From Monocercomonoides exilis (lineage: Eukaryota > Preaxostyla > Oxymonadida > Polymastigidae), in contig LSRY02000038.1 of NCBI GenBank assembly GCA_001643675.2, positions 814,001-878,000 of the forward strand: a stretch of DNA of 64,000 bases, written 5' to 3'. Positions 47,081 through 59,996 of the stretch are shown here, in pieces. Numbering within the stretch: position 1 is the first letter of the stretch; every line of letters starts with the position of its first letter. Under the pieces are notes generated by a model. It had not been told where the DNA came from. It made no database searches and saw only the letters and a list, made by a program, of their open reading frames with translations. A program made the position numbers and the translations under genes.

Positions 47081-48080
47081 GAGTTTCACTTTTTCCTATG
47101 ACCCTTTTTTTACCCCCACCCTTTTTTTTGTGGAGCTGGCTACGGCTTAATACAAGCCTGTAGCCAACATAAAATAACTAGAAATGTTTATTTTAATAAA
47201 TTTAACTTATACAGAAAAAAAATTTTCGTTAAAAATTTTTTAACTTTGAGATCTCGGTATTTTTTCAATTTTATTTTTTGATCATTAAATTGATGGTCTT
47301 TCCATGAATATAACATTCTGGAAGTTTTAAGCTACACCATCATTACACATCTTATCCTTTTTATAGTTTTTTTTTTTTAACTTTTCACATTTTTCAAGTT
47401 TCTTTTTCATCTGTTTTCTCATTTCATCGACTTTTCGAAAAAATGAAAATTTTTAAAGAATGATGAATTTTTGTATAAAATTTAAAGATTATCCTTTGTA
47501 TATATTAGAACGTTAATTATGCAGATATCCAAAAAGGTTTAACAAATTTGATATTTAACAGAAAAATGAAAAACATCATTTTCTGTAATTTTGATTTTTC
47601 CAACCAGTAACATTTTTTCAGCAAAAAATTATGTGAGTGTGCAACAATATTATGAGTTTAAAATGAGAAACTGCTTAATATTTTTCACAAAAATTCAACA
47701 TTCTTTAAAAATTTTCATTTTTTCGAAAAGTCGATGAAATGAGAAAACAGATGAAAAAGAAACTTGAAAAATGTGAAAAGTTAAAAAAAAAAAACTATAA
47801 AAAGGATAAGATGTGTAATGATGGTGTAGCTTAAAACTTCCAGAATGTTATATTCATGGAAAGACCATCAATTTAATGATCAAAAAATAAAATTGAAAAA
47901 ATACCGAGATCTCAAAGTTAAAAAATTTTTAACGAAAATTTTTTTTCTGTATAAGTTAAATTTATTAAAATAAACATTTCTAGTTATTTTATGTTGGCTA
48001 CAGGCTTGTATTAAGCCGTAGCCAGCTCCACAAAAAAAAGGGTGGGGGTAAAAAAAGGGTCATAGGAAAAAGTGAAACTC
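47081..48080. mobile_element. Foldback element, 1,000 bp, with ~395 bp arms and TA flanks
   Basis: 47081-47475 and 47687-48080 are near-identical inverted copies enclosing a ~211 bp spacer. The outer ends are GAGTTTCACTTTTTCCTATG and its complement. Each end is directly flanked by TA (47079-47080 and 48081-48082), as expected for Tc1/mariner/pogo-type insertion. No coding frame exists; it is non-autonomous. Near-identity of the arms suggests recent activity or gene conversion. The insertion lies about 220 bp upstream of the beta-helix gene at 48300 and could influence its expression. Confidence 0.92.
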
Positions 48081-48299
48081 TATCTATTGTTAACATCACT
48101 CAAATTGAAATTTCATAGAAAACAGGTCATTCTCATATAATGCAGTCTTGTCTCAATTTTTCTATCCGTCAGCCAGGTTTAGGGACAAAACGAAGTTTTC
48201 ACTTTATTATTAAAAATTTACCCCTAATGTTTTTTGGATCAAAAAATTAATGGAATTGAAGGATCTTGTACAATAATTCTTTTAAAAAGGCTTTGCTGA

Positions 48300-50819
48300 A
48301 TGTTTTTGGTGCTTATTCTTTTCCAAATTTTGACATCGATTTTCTTACAAGAAGATCCGTCACAGCCGGTTTCAACGGTTTATGTGAAGCAAAGCGGGAA
48401 AGATGAAAACAGCGGATTGGCAATCGATCAGGAAAAGCCATCATTGAACGATGCATATAAAAAGTTGGGGGATGACATTGCGTGCATCATGAAAATTGTT
48501 AATGACGATAGCCCATTGACTGCAGAAGCGATAACCTTCGGCAAGAACAAAGGAATTACGATCGAAGGAGTGAATAGCGATGGAAATGGAAATACCGAAG
48601 TGGCAATAGACTGTGACGTTCATCCAGGAAGTGATCTTTTTTATAGCGATGTCAACGTGGAATTCAAATACTTGGCATTCCACATTCCAACGACATTGGA
48701 TAAAGAAGGAGTTCAAAAATACCAATATTATTCTTTGATAAATGTGCAAAATGCAAGCTTAACAATAAGGAGCTGCAGGTTTATTCGTCCTGAAAGTGAA
48801 GGATGTCACGCTGATTTTTATCTAGTGTACATATCTCTAGGGTCATTGACGATGGACTCAGTTGAGTGCTCGGATGAAGCAAATTCATTAACATCGGAGA
48901 TTGCTCTTTTTAATATATTTGACGCGCAAACAGTGACATTGTCTAACTTGACTTTGAAGAAAGTTGAAACAGATGCGTATGCTGTTTTCGAGGTCACAAG
49001 TAGAGAAAAATGTGATTTAACATTAAATAAAAGTACGTTTTCGGAATGCATATCGCATTCTTACGGAACATTGCATTTTAATACTTCAAATGACCAAAGT
49101 ACATTTACTGTTGGAGATGGAGGTGTTACAACTTTTTCATCTTGCCATACTGATTTTGATTATAGCTCTGCATTATGTCTGCGAATGAAAGCTATTAAAT
49201 CAGCAAATCAGCTTAACTGGCCTGAAGATGGAAGGAATCTGATATTTGAAAATTGCACAGCAGGAGAAGACGAGTTAAAAAGGAACATTGGGTTATTTTT
49301 GGAGATGGCAAATGACTCATTGTTTGAAGAAATTGCATCAGCGATGAAGAAGAGTTTTGCAGCTAATTACACGCGAAGAGGTCACATGTGGTGCGTTACA
49401 GGGCACAGCAATAGCAATAATGAAGATTGCGATTTTTCAGAGAAGTATTTTGATCCTTTTCGACCTCCATCTCAAGATCTTTCAAAGATTTTTGCGAAGT
49501 CTGGAGGTACAGGGAATGGCGAAAGCTTGGAGAAGCCAATTGGATCTTTGAAGGAGGCCAGTGAATTGTTGGGAATGATCACAAGAGAGGATTCATTTGG
49601 AATTGCAATATTAAAATCGGACGATCCTATCCAAGCCGAAGAAATTACATTAAGCAAGAGCCGTGGAATAGCCGTGGAAGGAGTGAATAGCGATGGAAAT
49701 GGAAATGTTGAAGTGGCTATTGATTGTGATGTTAGCGCATCATCTGCTCTATTCATATGCGAAAAAGAGGTGGAGTTCAGTTATTTGGCATTCAACTTTC
49801 CCACTTCAGGAAAAAAATGGTCTTCTTTGATTTTTGGAAATGATTTGTCTTCGTCACTCACGATCAGCAATTGTCGATTTGTCAGAGTTGGAGCGCAATC
49901 TCCAGATGAAATGGCAACAAATGAGGAAGATGAAGAAGAAGATGATGATTTTACTGTTGGTAATCTTGTGTACGTTTCGGGGGGAAAAGTTGCAATGAAC
50001 GCTGTGACATGCACAGATGAAAGAAGCACCGTTTCATTTTCGACATCTCCGTTTTATTTTGATGGAATAAGCGCAGTGTCCTTAAATGAAGTGGAGATCA
50101 GCAAAGTGAATGTTTTGCTCAATCCAACAATTTTTATTTTTCACTACAGAAGGGAAACTTCCTCAACAGTTAGCATTGAGGGATTGAACATGAATGGAGT
50201 GAATTCAGAGAATGGAGCTTCTGCTGGCTTGGAGATTTCTTTGGTCTCAAAAGAATCCACAGTGACGATAGGAAGAAACAAAAAATGTTCGTTCAAGTCG
50301 TGTTCAGCACCAAAGGGGAAATCAGGAGCGATATTAATTGAATTGCGGAAGGCAACATCGAATCTTCAGCTTCCATCAGCAAACAACCTGGAGATAGACA
50401 GCTCAAACACAGCTGGCTCAAAATCAACTTCTCTGTTCATCATTGCTCCAGATTTTGAAGAGTTCTGCACACAGGAGGATGCCTTTGAATTTGCGAATGA
50501 TTATGACAATTCGACAGCTGGGTGGATTGTGGTTGCAAAAAATGATAATTCAGAGCCTGCTGATGTGTATGAGAAGTATCTGAAGAAGCCAGATCCTGCT
50601 CCAGAAGGTCCAGCATCAGAAGAACCTGCTCCAGAAGATAAGAAGAAACCAAATGCTGGAACTGTTGTTGCAATTGTTGTTCCAATAGTTGTGGTTGTTG
50701 TTGTTGCAGTTGTTGTGGTTGTGGTTGTCATTGTGGTTGTCAAGAAAAGGAAGGCTAAAAGCAGCAAAGATGAAAACAAAGATGGAAGCAAAGAACAAGA
50801 AATGAGCAGCCAGGAGTAG
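48300..50819 (+). CDS. Type I membrane surface protein with two beta-helix units
   Basis: An intact 839-codon, intronless ORF. Signal peptide MFLVLILFQILTSIFLQ; unit 1 about residues 24-375 (VYVKQSGKDENSG, ITIEGVNSDGNGN, TTFSSCHTDFD, LIFENCTAGEDELKRNIG); unit 2 about 395-760, starting again with IFAKSGGTGNGESLEKPIGS and IAVEGVNSDGNGN. A Pro/Glu stalk (DPAPEGPASEEPAPEDKKKP) is followed by one very hydrophobic transmembrane helix near 785-812 (GTVVAIVVPIVVVVVVAVVV...), then a basic/acidic cytosolic tail (KKRKAKSSKDENKDGSKEQE). The FxxC/NCTAG rungs resemble right-handed beta-helix and Pmp-like surface proteins of metamonads. It probably sits in the plasma membrane with beta-helices outside; adhesion or host/food contact is an inference. 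It is the only complete member of the three-copy family here. Confidence 0.88.
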   Translation: MFLVLILFQILTSIFLQEDPSQPVSTVYVKQSGKDENSGLAIDQEKPSLNDAYKKLGDDIACIMKIVNDDSPLTAEAITFGKNKGITIEGVNSDGNGNTEVAIDCDVHPGSDLFYSDVNVEFKYLAFHIPTTLDKEGVQKYQYYSLINVQNASLTIRSCRFIRPESEGCHADFYLVYISLGSLTMDSVECSDEANSLTSEIALFNIFDAQTVTLSNLTLKKVETDAYAVFEVTSREKCDLTLNKSTFSECISHSYGTLHFNTSNDQSTFTVGDGGVTTFSSCHTDFDYSSALCLRMKAIKSANQLNWPEDGRNLIFENCTAGEDELKRNIGLFLEMANDSLFEEIASAMKKSFAANYTRRGHMWCVTGHSNSNNEDCDFSEKYFDPFRPPSQDLSKIFAKSGGTGNGESLEKPIGSLKEASELLGMITREDSFGIAILKSDDPIQAEEITLSKSRGIAVEGVNSDGNGNVEVAIDCDVSASSALFICEKEVEFSYLAFNFPTSGKKWSSLIFGNDLSSSLTISNCRFVRVGAQSPDEMATNEEDEEEDDDFTVGNLVYVSGGKVAMNAVTCTDERSTVSFSTSPFYFDGISAVSLNEVEISKVNVLLNPTIFIFHYRRETSSTVSIEGLNMNGVNSENGASAGLEISLVSKESTVTIGRNKKCSFKSCSAPKGKSGAILIELRKATSNLQLPSANNLEIDSSNTAGSKSTSLFIIAPDFEEFCTQEDAFEFANDYDNSTAGWIVVAKNDNSEPADVYEKYLKKPDPAPEGPASEEPAPEDKKKPNAGTVVAIVVPIVVVVVVAVVVVVVVIVVVKKRKAKSSKDENKDGSKEQEMSSQE

Positions 50820-50974
50820 AATTGAGATTTCCAATTCTTTCAGAGCAATTTAACTTTATTTTTATTTCATAAAGCATATATTTGTGAATATCATAGAGTT
50901 TTTCTTATCTTATCTCTTTCGTTAACCACATTGAAAATGTGATTAATAGTTGAAGTGTAATTCATAGATTAGTT

Positions 50975-51250
50975 TCATTTCACACACCAATTGTTATTCA
51001 TCATCATCACTTTTCCGTTCACTTCAGAAGGATTTTTCAAAAATAGTTTTTGAATTTCCCGTTGTTGATTCCAATAATTATTTCCAAGGATGCTAAAAAT
51101 GAAAACTTTCTTGTAAACAACTTTCGAGGTTTTTGATAATTCAAAAGAAGAAACAAAGATACAAAATGCACACACCCAGCCATAAAAAACTTTGAGTGTT
51201 TCAATAAAACTGTTCGATTCAAAGAATGAGTTTGAAAATAATTAAGCATA
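50975..51250 (-). CDS. Possible small minus-strand exon(s), uncharacterised
   Basis: The minus strand reads NNYWNQQREIQKLFLKNPSE, VNGKVMMMNNNWCVK, stop (TGA) at 50975, preceded by a hydrophobic CIFVSSFELSKTSKVV segment. A GT...TTTAG pair between them could be a 26-30 bp intron, unusually short here. It could be the end of a small gene or chance. No family was recognised. Confidence 0.22.
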
Positions 51251-51486
51251 GCAATGATTTTTTCGAAAATACTGGATGATTTTATTATTAGGGTTTGATC
51301 ATATTTTGGATTTCTTTTTTATCATGATGGCAATAACAAAAGATGCAATTTTTAAATTTATTTATTTATTTTCTCTGGTTGCAATGATGGTTTGATTTCT
51401 TTTCATGTAATTCTTCGTACAAAAAATTTTATAACTGAAACAGGGATTTGCTTCGTTAAGCACTTTTTCAAACATTAAATCTCAAG

Positions 51487-52313
51487 ATTTTTGCATTTCT
51501 TCTTTGGGGTTATATGCTTTCCATAAGCGAGATTCATTTGCCATGTTGGCCTTTCTTTCAATAAACGTTTTCACATTCTGGATCGAAGTAATCAAGCTCG
51601 TTATAATTTGTTTGCCTCACGCAATTTTTGCAACAATTAAAAATGAATAAATTTAAAATTTATTTTTTAGCCGATGAGTTGGTTTCATGGGGACTGTATT
51701 ACTTTATTGTGACGGTGTTTTCGCTTATTTTAAAAAGTGTGAAAGTTCTATTTTGAAATTGGCAATTTGGAATTTTATTTTAAAATTTGTCGCAGTCATC
51801 GCAACATTCTTTGGATTTTATCATAGAAGAGTATTCATGAACGAGAATGGTGTTTCTTCCGATCTTCCTGCTTCTTTTTTCACATCTTCTTCAAACGGAT
51901 CATATGGTTCAATTGGATCCATGACTCCTTCAACCATGAGCTCTTCATACCAAGGAGCTCCGCAAGGTTATGTGGATTCATCAGCGATGCCTTCCAGCGC
52001 GGGAATTTCGGCTGCGACCTATTCAGCAGCAAAAAATGATGGTTATCTTGAACCGAACCCAGTTGCCGTGCCAAATGCCGGCGATGTGCATCAGCCTTCA
52101 GAAACGTTCAATGTCAGCGGTATGAAAGCTGAAGGTGCTGCGCCGATTGAGCAGCCGCAGGCAGCAGCTGAGTCGACTGCAGAAGGAGCGTATCAGACGA
52201 CGAATTATTACAGCTCTCCTGATCAAGTGGCACAGAATGATAATTATCAGCAAAGTTCAAATGTGGTGAGCGAGGAAAATGCTCTTTCACGGGACTACTT
52301 GGATGATCTTTAA
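51487..52313 (+). CDS. Multi-exon small membrane protein with Ser/Tyr/Ala-rich tail
   Basis: The 51687-52313 frame is best read as the 3' part of a spliced gene. Proposed exons: about 51487-51599 (LGLYAFHKRDSFAMLAFLSI, NVFTFWIEVIKL), 51671 or 51679-51736 (LVSWGLYYFIVTVFSLILK) and 51796-52313 (IIATFFGFYHRRVFMNENG, then a polar tail ending SRDYLDDL). The last intron, 51737-51795 (GTGTGA...CAG), preserves the frame and replaces a poor N-terminus with two membrane helices. The cytosolic tail (about 170 residues) is rich in Ser, Ala, Gln and Tyr (YSAAKNDGYLEPNPVAVPNA). The LYxxFxxRDS motif before a helix loosely recalls SCAMP proteins, but the match is weak. The 5' end is not resolved. Probably an endomembrane protein (inference). 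Confidence 0.45.
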
Positions 52314-53466
52314 ATTTCCTATAAATGATGTTTTCTGCCTTGAAAGGGTTTTTAGTCTTGTCTTTTCTTTTTCTTTCTTTTCTTTTTTCTTTCTTTTCTT
52401 TTCTTTTCTTTATTTTTTGCCCCCCTATTTCTATTTCTTAATTTCTTTTTTATTATTTTGACGATTGAAATTATTTCAAAGCATTGTTGAATTTTGTTTT
52501 TAAAATGATGGTTTCTTTTAATTTTTCTTCTTCTTTTTTCTTTTTTTTCGCATGTTTTGTTACTCTTTTGTTTATTTGCTGAGCGCACATTCACTTTTTA
52601 TTCTGGGCATATTCGATGGCGAATAATGCATTATTGGTGGTGATCTTTCTTTTTTTACACTTTGAAAGTCTTGTTTGTGCATTTTTATTTTGCTAAAATT
52701 TTATGCATGCAATAAAGACATAAATAATACAAACGACTTACTTCCATTTTGATATTTTTTAATGTTTTTGAAGCGTTTCTTTAACAAAAAGGATTGATAA
52801 TCATAATTTTTCGATTCATCTATAAATTTTGAAGTTTTCAGATGAATCAAAAAGTTATCTTTAAAAAAAAATAAAATACGATGATTAATATAGCCATTTG
52901 TGAATTAAATAATGCTCGAAATTTTAACTGTTCCATTCTCTCAAAATATTCTGTTCTTTGCGCCTTTTCCAACAATCAATTCCTTATTGTATTCTTTAAG
53001 CACAATAAGTTCTCTTGATACAGCTCATTTTATTATTTTTTGATTGATTTTGCAATATTCTTGATTGCATCGAACGATTTCATAGGTTTTTCTCATTGAC
53101 TTTCTTTTTTTCAGCATTTTCATCAATTGAGATTTGATAAAAGATGCATTTCTCAATCCGTTGGTTGTATTGTCATAATCAAACAAAATGATTTATCAGG
53201 TGTGCTTGCTATTATTTCTTCATCTTATTCCGTGTAGATTTTTTGCAATAAAAGTTATATGTGTTGTTTTCCTTCAATTTCTACAAAATTTTAAAGTTTT
53301 TTTAATTCTTGTTGCAAATGTTGATATTTCATATCGAAATATGCCAATCCTCGAAAACAACGCAACATATTTACATAATGAAATGTTCAATCATTAAAAG
53401 AATAAGTATTTCAATAACACCAAAAAATTCAGACAAAGAAGATAATGGGTTCACAAAAACTTAACA
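52314..53466. other. AT-rich intergenic region
   Basis: A pyrimidine tract (TTTCTTTTC repeats) at 52360-52420 follows the stop of the upstream gene. The minus strand at 53130-52900 shows a short coding-like relic (LIVLKEYNKELIVGKGAKNR) interrupted by stops. Nothing else was seen. Confidence 0.4.
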
Positions 53467-54670
53467 ATGAACGACAGCATTATGGAAATGTTTCTGGGGA
53501 TGTTGAAGTCGATGGACTTGCCAGTAAAAGTGCAGCCCACACACTTCATCATCTTCTGGAATGAAATGCATCGAAAAGAAAAGGTGAGCAGAGTCTTAAG
53601 TGAACTGCTGCTTAAATCATGTGGAATCGATGCTCCAAAAGTACCACAATATTTAGCTCCTCCAGATCCTAAAAGGAAGCCACCTGAAAGAGAAAAATAT
53701 AAGGGTTTGATATTTTTCTTCAATATTTCATTTTTTTAACAAAAAATTTTTTGTGATTGCTTTCATAAAACAATGAATTTACAGATGTAAAAGTTCAATC
53801 TCTACAAAATACAGCAATGTTTTATGCATTATTCTTTGATTGCGGAATCGAAGAAATATGTGTTAAAAATGCGTTAACATTGTGGTATGTGATTTTATTA
53901 TTATTTTGAAAAAATGAAGATATTAATGATATTTCAAAGGAACAAATATCTCGGACTGCAATCATCATCAAGGGCCATGTCAAATGAACATCTGCAAATG
54001 GTTTTGCTTCATTGTTGATAATTTTGTTTAATGAAATAAAATAATATTTCTTTTGAAAAATTCCTTCAGATGAATAAAATATTCGCATCAACGGGAAAAA
54101 GAAAAGACGATATTATCAAATACTTAGTGAGTGCTTTCATGTCAATTTCTACTCCGTCTCTAAATTCAGCTCCATCGAGCTATGCTCTTACTACTCCCTT
54201 TCAAAACCACTGTATGAAAAAAATTGATTAATTTTCCTTTTTATACAATTTTATTAATTTTATCGTTATTAATTATAATATTTTTTTGGTGCAAATATCA
54301 ATTATTTATATTTGTAACAATCTGTTATTTCTTTGATCTTATTCAAAACAAAAACAACCAATTCGTTCTTTTGATACAAAATTTTCACTATTTTCCATTT
54401 TTTTTTTTTTTTTTTTCTTTCCATTTCTTATGAATACTTCAAATTTATTTTTAACACCACATATTTTTAACTCGTGTTTACTTAAACTCTTCCCCTTTTC
54501 CCTCGTTCAGTTCAAGTTCTTCTTTCGTTGCTTTATCTATTCAATGCTACTGATTATCGCAGTTATGGAGGCGACAGCTTTCCACTTCATTGTCTCTCTC
54601 CTTTGAAACAATTGCCATCATTGTCTTCCTCTTCTTCTACCCCTTCTCCTTCTTCTTCTTCTTCTTCTAT

Positions 54671-54703
<33 letters not shown>

Positions 54704-55864
54704 TTCTTCCTCATCATCTTCTTCTTCATTACAACTTCCCCCAACTTTATCCTCCACACAGAAAGATCGCTTTCCTTCTTCTTTTTTCTCTTCTTCTTCT
54801 TCTTCTTCTTCTTCTGAACAGCTTCGTCCTTCTTCCTCTTCTGCTGTGTCTGACACTTCTTCTCGTATTGCTTCCTTCTTCTCTTCCTTCTCTCACTCTA
54901 ATTCTTCTTCCTCCTCCTCCTCCTCTTCTTCTTCTTCTTCTTCCACTTACCAACACCCCAGAATTCAATCTGTGAATGTTTCCTCTTCTTTCCCTTCTTC
55001 CTCTTCTTCTTCTATTTTAGCTGCGAGTTCTCCTCTTCTTATTTTGGAGCGGCAGAACGGAATATCCGCAAGTGAAGGGGCGTTGCTTTCTGCCGGCAAA
55101 GATTGGATGGATTCTCCTTTCTATTTGGCGAGTGAGAAATGGAAGAAGAAGAAAGAAGAGGAGAAGAGGAAGAAGAAAGAGAACGATGAGAGAGAAAGAG
55201 AAAGAGAAAATGGAGAAAGAGAAGAATTATCCAATGAAATCATTCAAATGCATCAAACATCAATAACGTCATCATCATCATCATCATCATCATCAATTTC
55301 TTCTTCTTCTTATTCCTTTCCGCTTCTTCTTCCCCCTCCTCTTCTCGTTGAGCTTTCCTCCTCCACTCATCTTCACCGCCTGATTCTCCAACACAAGCAA
55401 ACCTTTGCCACTTCTTTATTCCAGCATCTCTCCGACCTCACCCTCCTCCCTTCTTTCTCTGAAAAAGCACCCATTTTATTCTTCCTCCTTTTCTCTGTCC
55501 TTCTCACCCGCGGTGGCTGTGGCATGCAAAAAGAGCTTCTTTTGCTTCTTTCTCGCTCTGAGCACTTGGCTGTGCAGACACAGCCTGTTGGAGGGTTTAT
55601 GGAGAGGGCGATGGCGAAGGTGAAGAATGAGGTTGGTGTGTGTGGCGCTGTGTGGGCAGAGGAAGGGTGGAAGAAGGCGTGGGAGGAAGGAGGAGGAGAG
55701 ATTTGCTGGAGATTGGGGGGGGAAGAGGATGAGGAAGGAGAAAGAGAGGAAGAGGAAGAAGAGGAGGAGGATGAAGGAGATGAATTTAGTGATGATGATA
55801 GTTTTCTATTCACAGAATATGAACAAACACCTCATAACATTTCTTTTTCTTCTTCTTCTTCTCA

Positions 55865-55897
<33 letters not shown>

Positions 55898-58800
55898 TTT
55901 CCCCTTCCCTGCACCCCCACCCCACTCCTCCCCGTTAATCTCCTCCATCCCCTTGTTAGCTTCTCCCTTTGTCCAGACACACCCTCTTCTGTCCCTCCTG
56001 CTTCTGAATGCTCCTCAAAGAATGCAGCCAAACAGACAGCCAGATGTGGCAGTGCGAATGGCATCGTTTGTGGCAGAGGTGATTGGGACTGTGGTGAGGG
56101 AGGGGTTTGGGATGGAGGAGAAGGAGGAGAAGGAGGAGAGGAAAGAGAAAGAGGAGAAAGAGAAGAAGGAAGATGAGTTTGAATATGAGTTGGATGAAGA
56201 AGACAAGATTGAGTGGGAAGAGCTTGGATATGGATTAAGTGAAAGTGAAGATGATGAAGCTGAAGAGGAAGCGAAAGGAAACAAAAAAGGAGGAGAAGAA
56301 GAAGAAACAAACCAGTTTAATTCCCATCATCCTCCTCATCATAATCATTGTCAACAACAACCCTCTCACAAATACCCCATCCATCCATCATCCTCCGTTC
56401 TCTCTCCTTCTTCCTTGTCATATGTGGCTGGCTGTGCAATGTGCTTGTCTTGTCTGAGTGCTGTCTGTTTTGGCAATGAAATCGCAAAGATTCTCTCCAC
56501 ACCTGCTGCTGTGTGGGAGAAAGAGGAGAGAGAGAGGAGGGTGTGGGCAATGGAGAAGAGGAGGAAGAGGAAGGAAAAAGAAGAGAAGGAGGAGAAGGAG
56601 AAAGATAAAGATTCTAAATTACCAATAAATGCATCATCATCTTCTTCTTCCTCTTCCTCTTCCTCTTCTTCCTTTCCTTCTCCTTCTTCCTATTCCAACC
56701 CCTTTTCCTCCATCTCTTCCTCTGCTGACCAGCCATGTGATGAGTGCCATCTTCATTCTCCTCTAATTTCCTCTGAAAAGACAGCAAAACCGCCTCTTTT
56801 GCAGCGCAGGGCGGTTGTTGAGTGGCTGTGGAAGGTGAAGGAGAAAGGGGAGAGGACATATAGAAGGGTGATGAAGAAGTGGGAGAGATTGAGAAAGGAG
56901 GAGGAAGGAGAAGAAGGAGAAAGAAGAAGAAAGGGAATAAGAAGAAGAGGAAAAGGAAAAGGAAATAAAAATGAAAATTCTTCTTCTTCCTCTTCTTCTC
57001 TCTATCTCAGCAGCACCCCTCCTCTTCCTCTTCCCTTCCATCCATCTTCTCTTTCTCGTCGGGATCTTCTTCCGTTCCTTCTTTCTTCAGACAACATCAG
57101 CACCCTTGTGAAAGTGATGGAGACTATTCTTGTGGCAAAGAAGAAAGCAAATGAAAAATGGAGGGAGAAGATGGAGAAGAAGAGGAAGATGAGAGAAGAG
57201 AAAAAAGAGGAAGAGAAGAATATGAAAGATATTGAAAATAGAAAAGAAATTAAAAAAGTTGTAGAAGAAAAAGAGGAAGATGATGATGATGGTCCAACTT
57301 TGTTTGCAACAGGAACAAATGGAGAAGAAATTGCAATAGAAACACAAAAGCAAAGAATGGAAGAGAAGAAGAAGAATGAAATTAATACAGAAATGAATTC
57401 TTCATCTAATTCTTCCGCTTCTTCTTCTTCTTCTTCTTCTTCTTCTTCTTCTTCCTCTCTTTTCCCCTTCTCCTCTTCAGAAACCCCTCTTCTTCTGATC
57501 GGAAGTGATGCAGAGATCCACAAAGCAGCCAATGTTATGCTGCATTTCTTCACTTCTCACCCAACACTGATGGAAGATGCAAATATTGTCTGGTATTTCA
57601 TTCCTGCTAACGATGGGGGTGGGCTGGCAAATGCTGCTGTTGCTTCTTCTTCTTCTTCTTATTCTTATTCTAATTCTTCTTCTGCATCTAATTCTAATAA
57701 TTCTTCTAATTCTCCAGCTTCTTCTTCTCCTTCTACACAATCTCCTTCATCTTCCTCTTCCCCTCCTCCTTCATCCATATCTTCTTCTTCTTCTTCTTCC
57801 CTTTCCTCTTCATCTTCCTCTTCTTCCTCTTCTTCCTCTTCCATCTCCTCCCATTTCCTCTCTTCTCCCTCTCAGCGCATCGCCAGCTATCTCTCCAATA
57901 GAGACATGTTGTATCATCATCTCGTCTACCTTCCCTTCACCACTCAGCAGGGAATCATATGCCCTGTCATGAAGATGAACAACAACGAATTCGTTCTCGA
58001 CACTTTTGACATGAATTTTGACAGGAAATTTGACATGAATGTAAAAAAATTTGACAAAAATGACATGTCAAAATGCGGAATTATTTCTGCCCGCTCACCG
58101 ATTCCGGCGCCTGCATCACCCATCATTCCTTCTCCTTTCTCTCATTCAGTATCTTCATCTAATGTTGCTCATAGACGTGCTCCTTCTATGCCTGTTGCTC
58201 CATTGATGATGAATGATTCATTGGTTTCTAATAATAATAATAATAATAATAATAATTCATTGACCTCTTCTGCTTCTTCTTCTTCTTCTTCTGCTTCCTC
58301 CACTCAAGTAACTTCTCAACCTCCTCCTTATTCACCTTCTGCTCCTTCTTCCCCAAATTTTGCCAATCAAACGCCAACAACACCAACAACATCATCATTT
58401 ACAGCATCTTCTTCTTCCTCTTCTTCTTCCTCTTCTTCTCTTCCTCCTCCTCCCCCCACCTTCCCTCCCTCCTATCCATTCCCCTTCCGTCTTGCCATCA
58501 AGCAAGTCGTTGCCTCTGACCACTCAAACATCACGTTCCTCTCTTCTCCTTCGCCGTCGCCTGTGCAATTTGTGGATGAGGCTGTGCAGTTCTATTTGGC
58601 ACACGCAAAGGAAAGGATGTCGTTCAAGATGTGGATGGCGGAGTGGTGGAGAGAGGGAGAAAAGGGAGAAAAGGGAGAAAGAGAGAAGGAGAAAGAAAGA
58701 GAAAGAGAAAGAGAATTTATGAAGAATAAGATGGATATGATGAAAGAGAAGAAGAAGAGAGGGAGCGATGTGAGTGATGTTGTGCAGAAGGAAAGGGCGC

Positions 58801-59961
58801 AAACACTTCCTGTTCTGAAGCTATCTCAACCTCATCAAACTCATCAAACTCATCAAAATTCTTCTTCTTCTTCTTCTTCTCCATTTTCTTCTCTTTCTTC
58901 TTCAACATCTTCTTCTTCTTCTTCTTCCCTTTCTCCCCCTCCTCCTCCTCCTCTTCCCCCAACTCCATTAACCCCTCCTTCAATGGAGCATATGGATTTA
59001 TCTTCAAATTCTTCTTCTTCTTCTTCTTCTTCTTCTTCACAAAGATCCAATATTCGTTCTTCATCTCTTTCTGAATCCAATGATGCTACCCTTATCCCTA
59101 ATACAGCTATATCAAGTAATAACAATACAAATAATAATAATAATAATAATTCTATTAATTCTTCATTGAATTCTTCTTCTTCTCTTCCTCCCTCGTCTGA
59201 AGTGGCTAAAAGACCTCATCCTCTTCTTCTGCAGCTTTTAAAGAAGGAAAACGTAAGCGCTGATAAGGTGAAGAATTATTGCTTAGATAATTCTTCTTCT
59301 TCTATTTCTTCTTCTTCTTCTTCTTCTTCTTCTTCTCTTTCTTCTTCTTCCTCTTCCTCTTCTTCCTCATCTTCTTCTTCATTTACTCCTTATCTTCTCA
59401 ACAATTCGTCAACTCTTCCGTTTTCTCCTCTTCCTCGCCCTCAAAAGACTTATGTTGCTTCTTCTTCTTCTTCTTCTTCTTCTTCTTCTTCTTCTTCTTC
59501 ACCTCCTCCTCCTCTTCCTCCTCTTCCAGTTACCCTTCCTCATTCTATCAAAAACATTATTTCTTCTTCTCCTTCATTTTCTTCTTCATTTTCTTTTCCT
59601 TCTTCTTCTTCCTCTTCTTCTTCTTCTCTTTCTTCTTCTTCTTCTACCATCAGATCCAAAGCCTCCTTCCTCTCTCAGTTAGTGATATCTGCCAATGGAG
59701 TGGATGCAAACACGAAATATTCTCTTTTGAGCTCAAAAAAGCAGATAAAGGGAATAAACTCGATGAGATTGAGATTGACATTCTTGGAGGTTTGTTAGAG
59801 AGAGAGAGAAAGAGAAGGAGAGAGAGAAAGAGAGAAAGAGAGAAAGAGAGAAAGAAATGAACAAAGAAAGAATAAAGGATTGATAAGTTTATTATTATTT
59901 TATTAAGTTTAATTTTATATGTTTTTTTTTTACGTTTTCTAATCTTTTTTTTTCTTTTTTT

Positions 59962-59996
<35 letters not shown>

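Noticed and set aside
48441-48749. Minus-strand 102-codon ORF inside the intact beta-helix gene
   Set aside because: Shadow of the conserved GVNSDGNGN region; the same antisense ORF appears at 329-676.
54119-54167. Small intron GTGAGT...TTCAG in exon 4 of the p101-like gene
   Set aside because: Splicing it out breaks the phase with the next exon; reading through keeps the frame to the donor at 54212.
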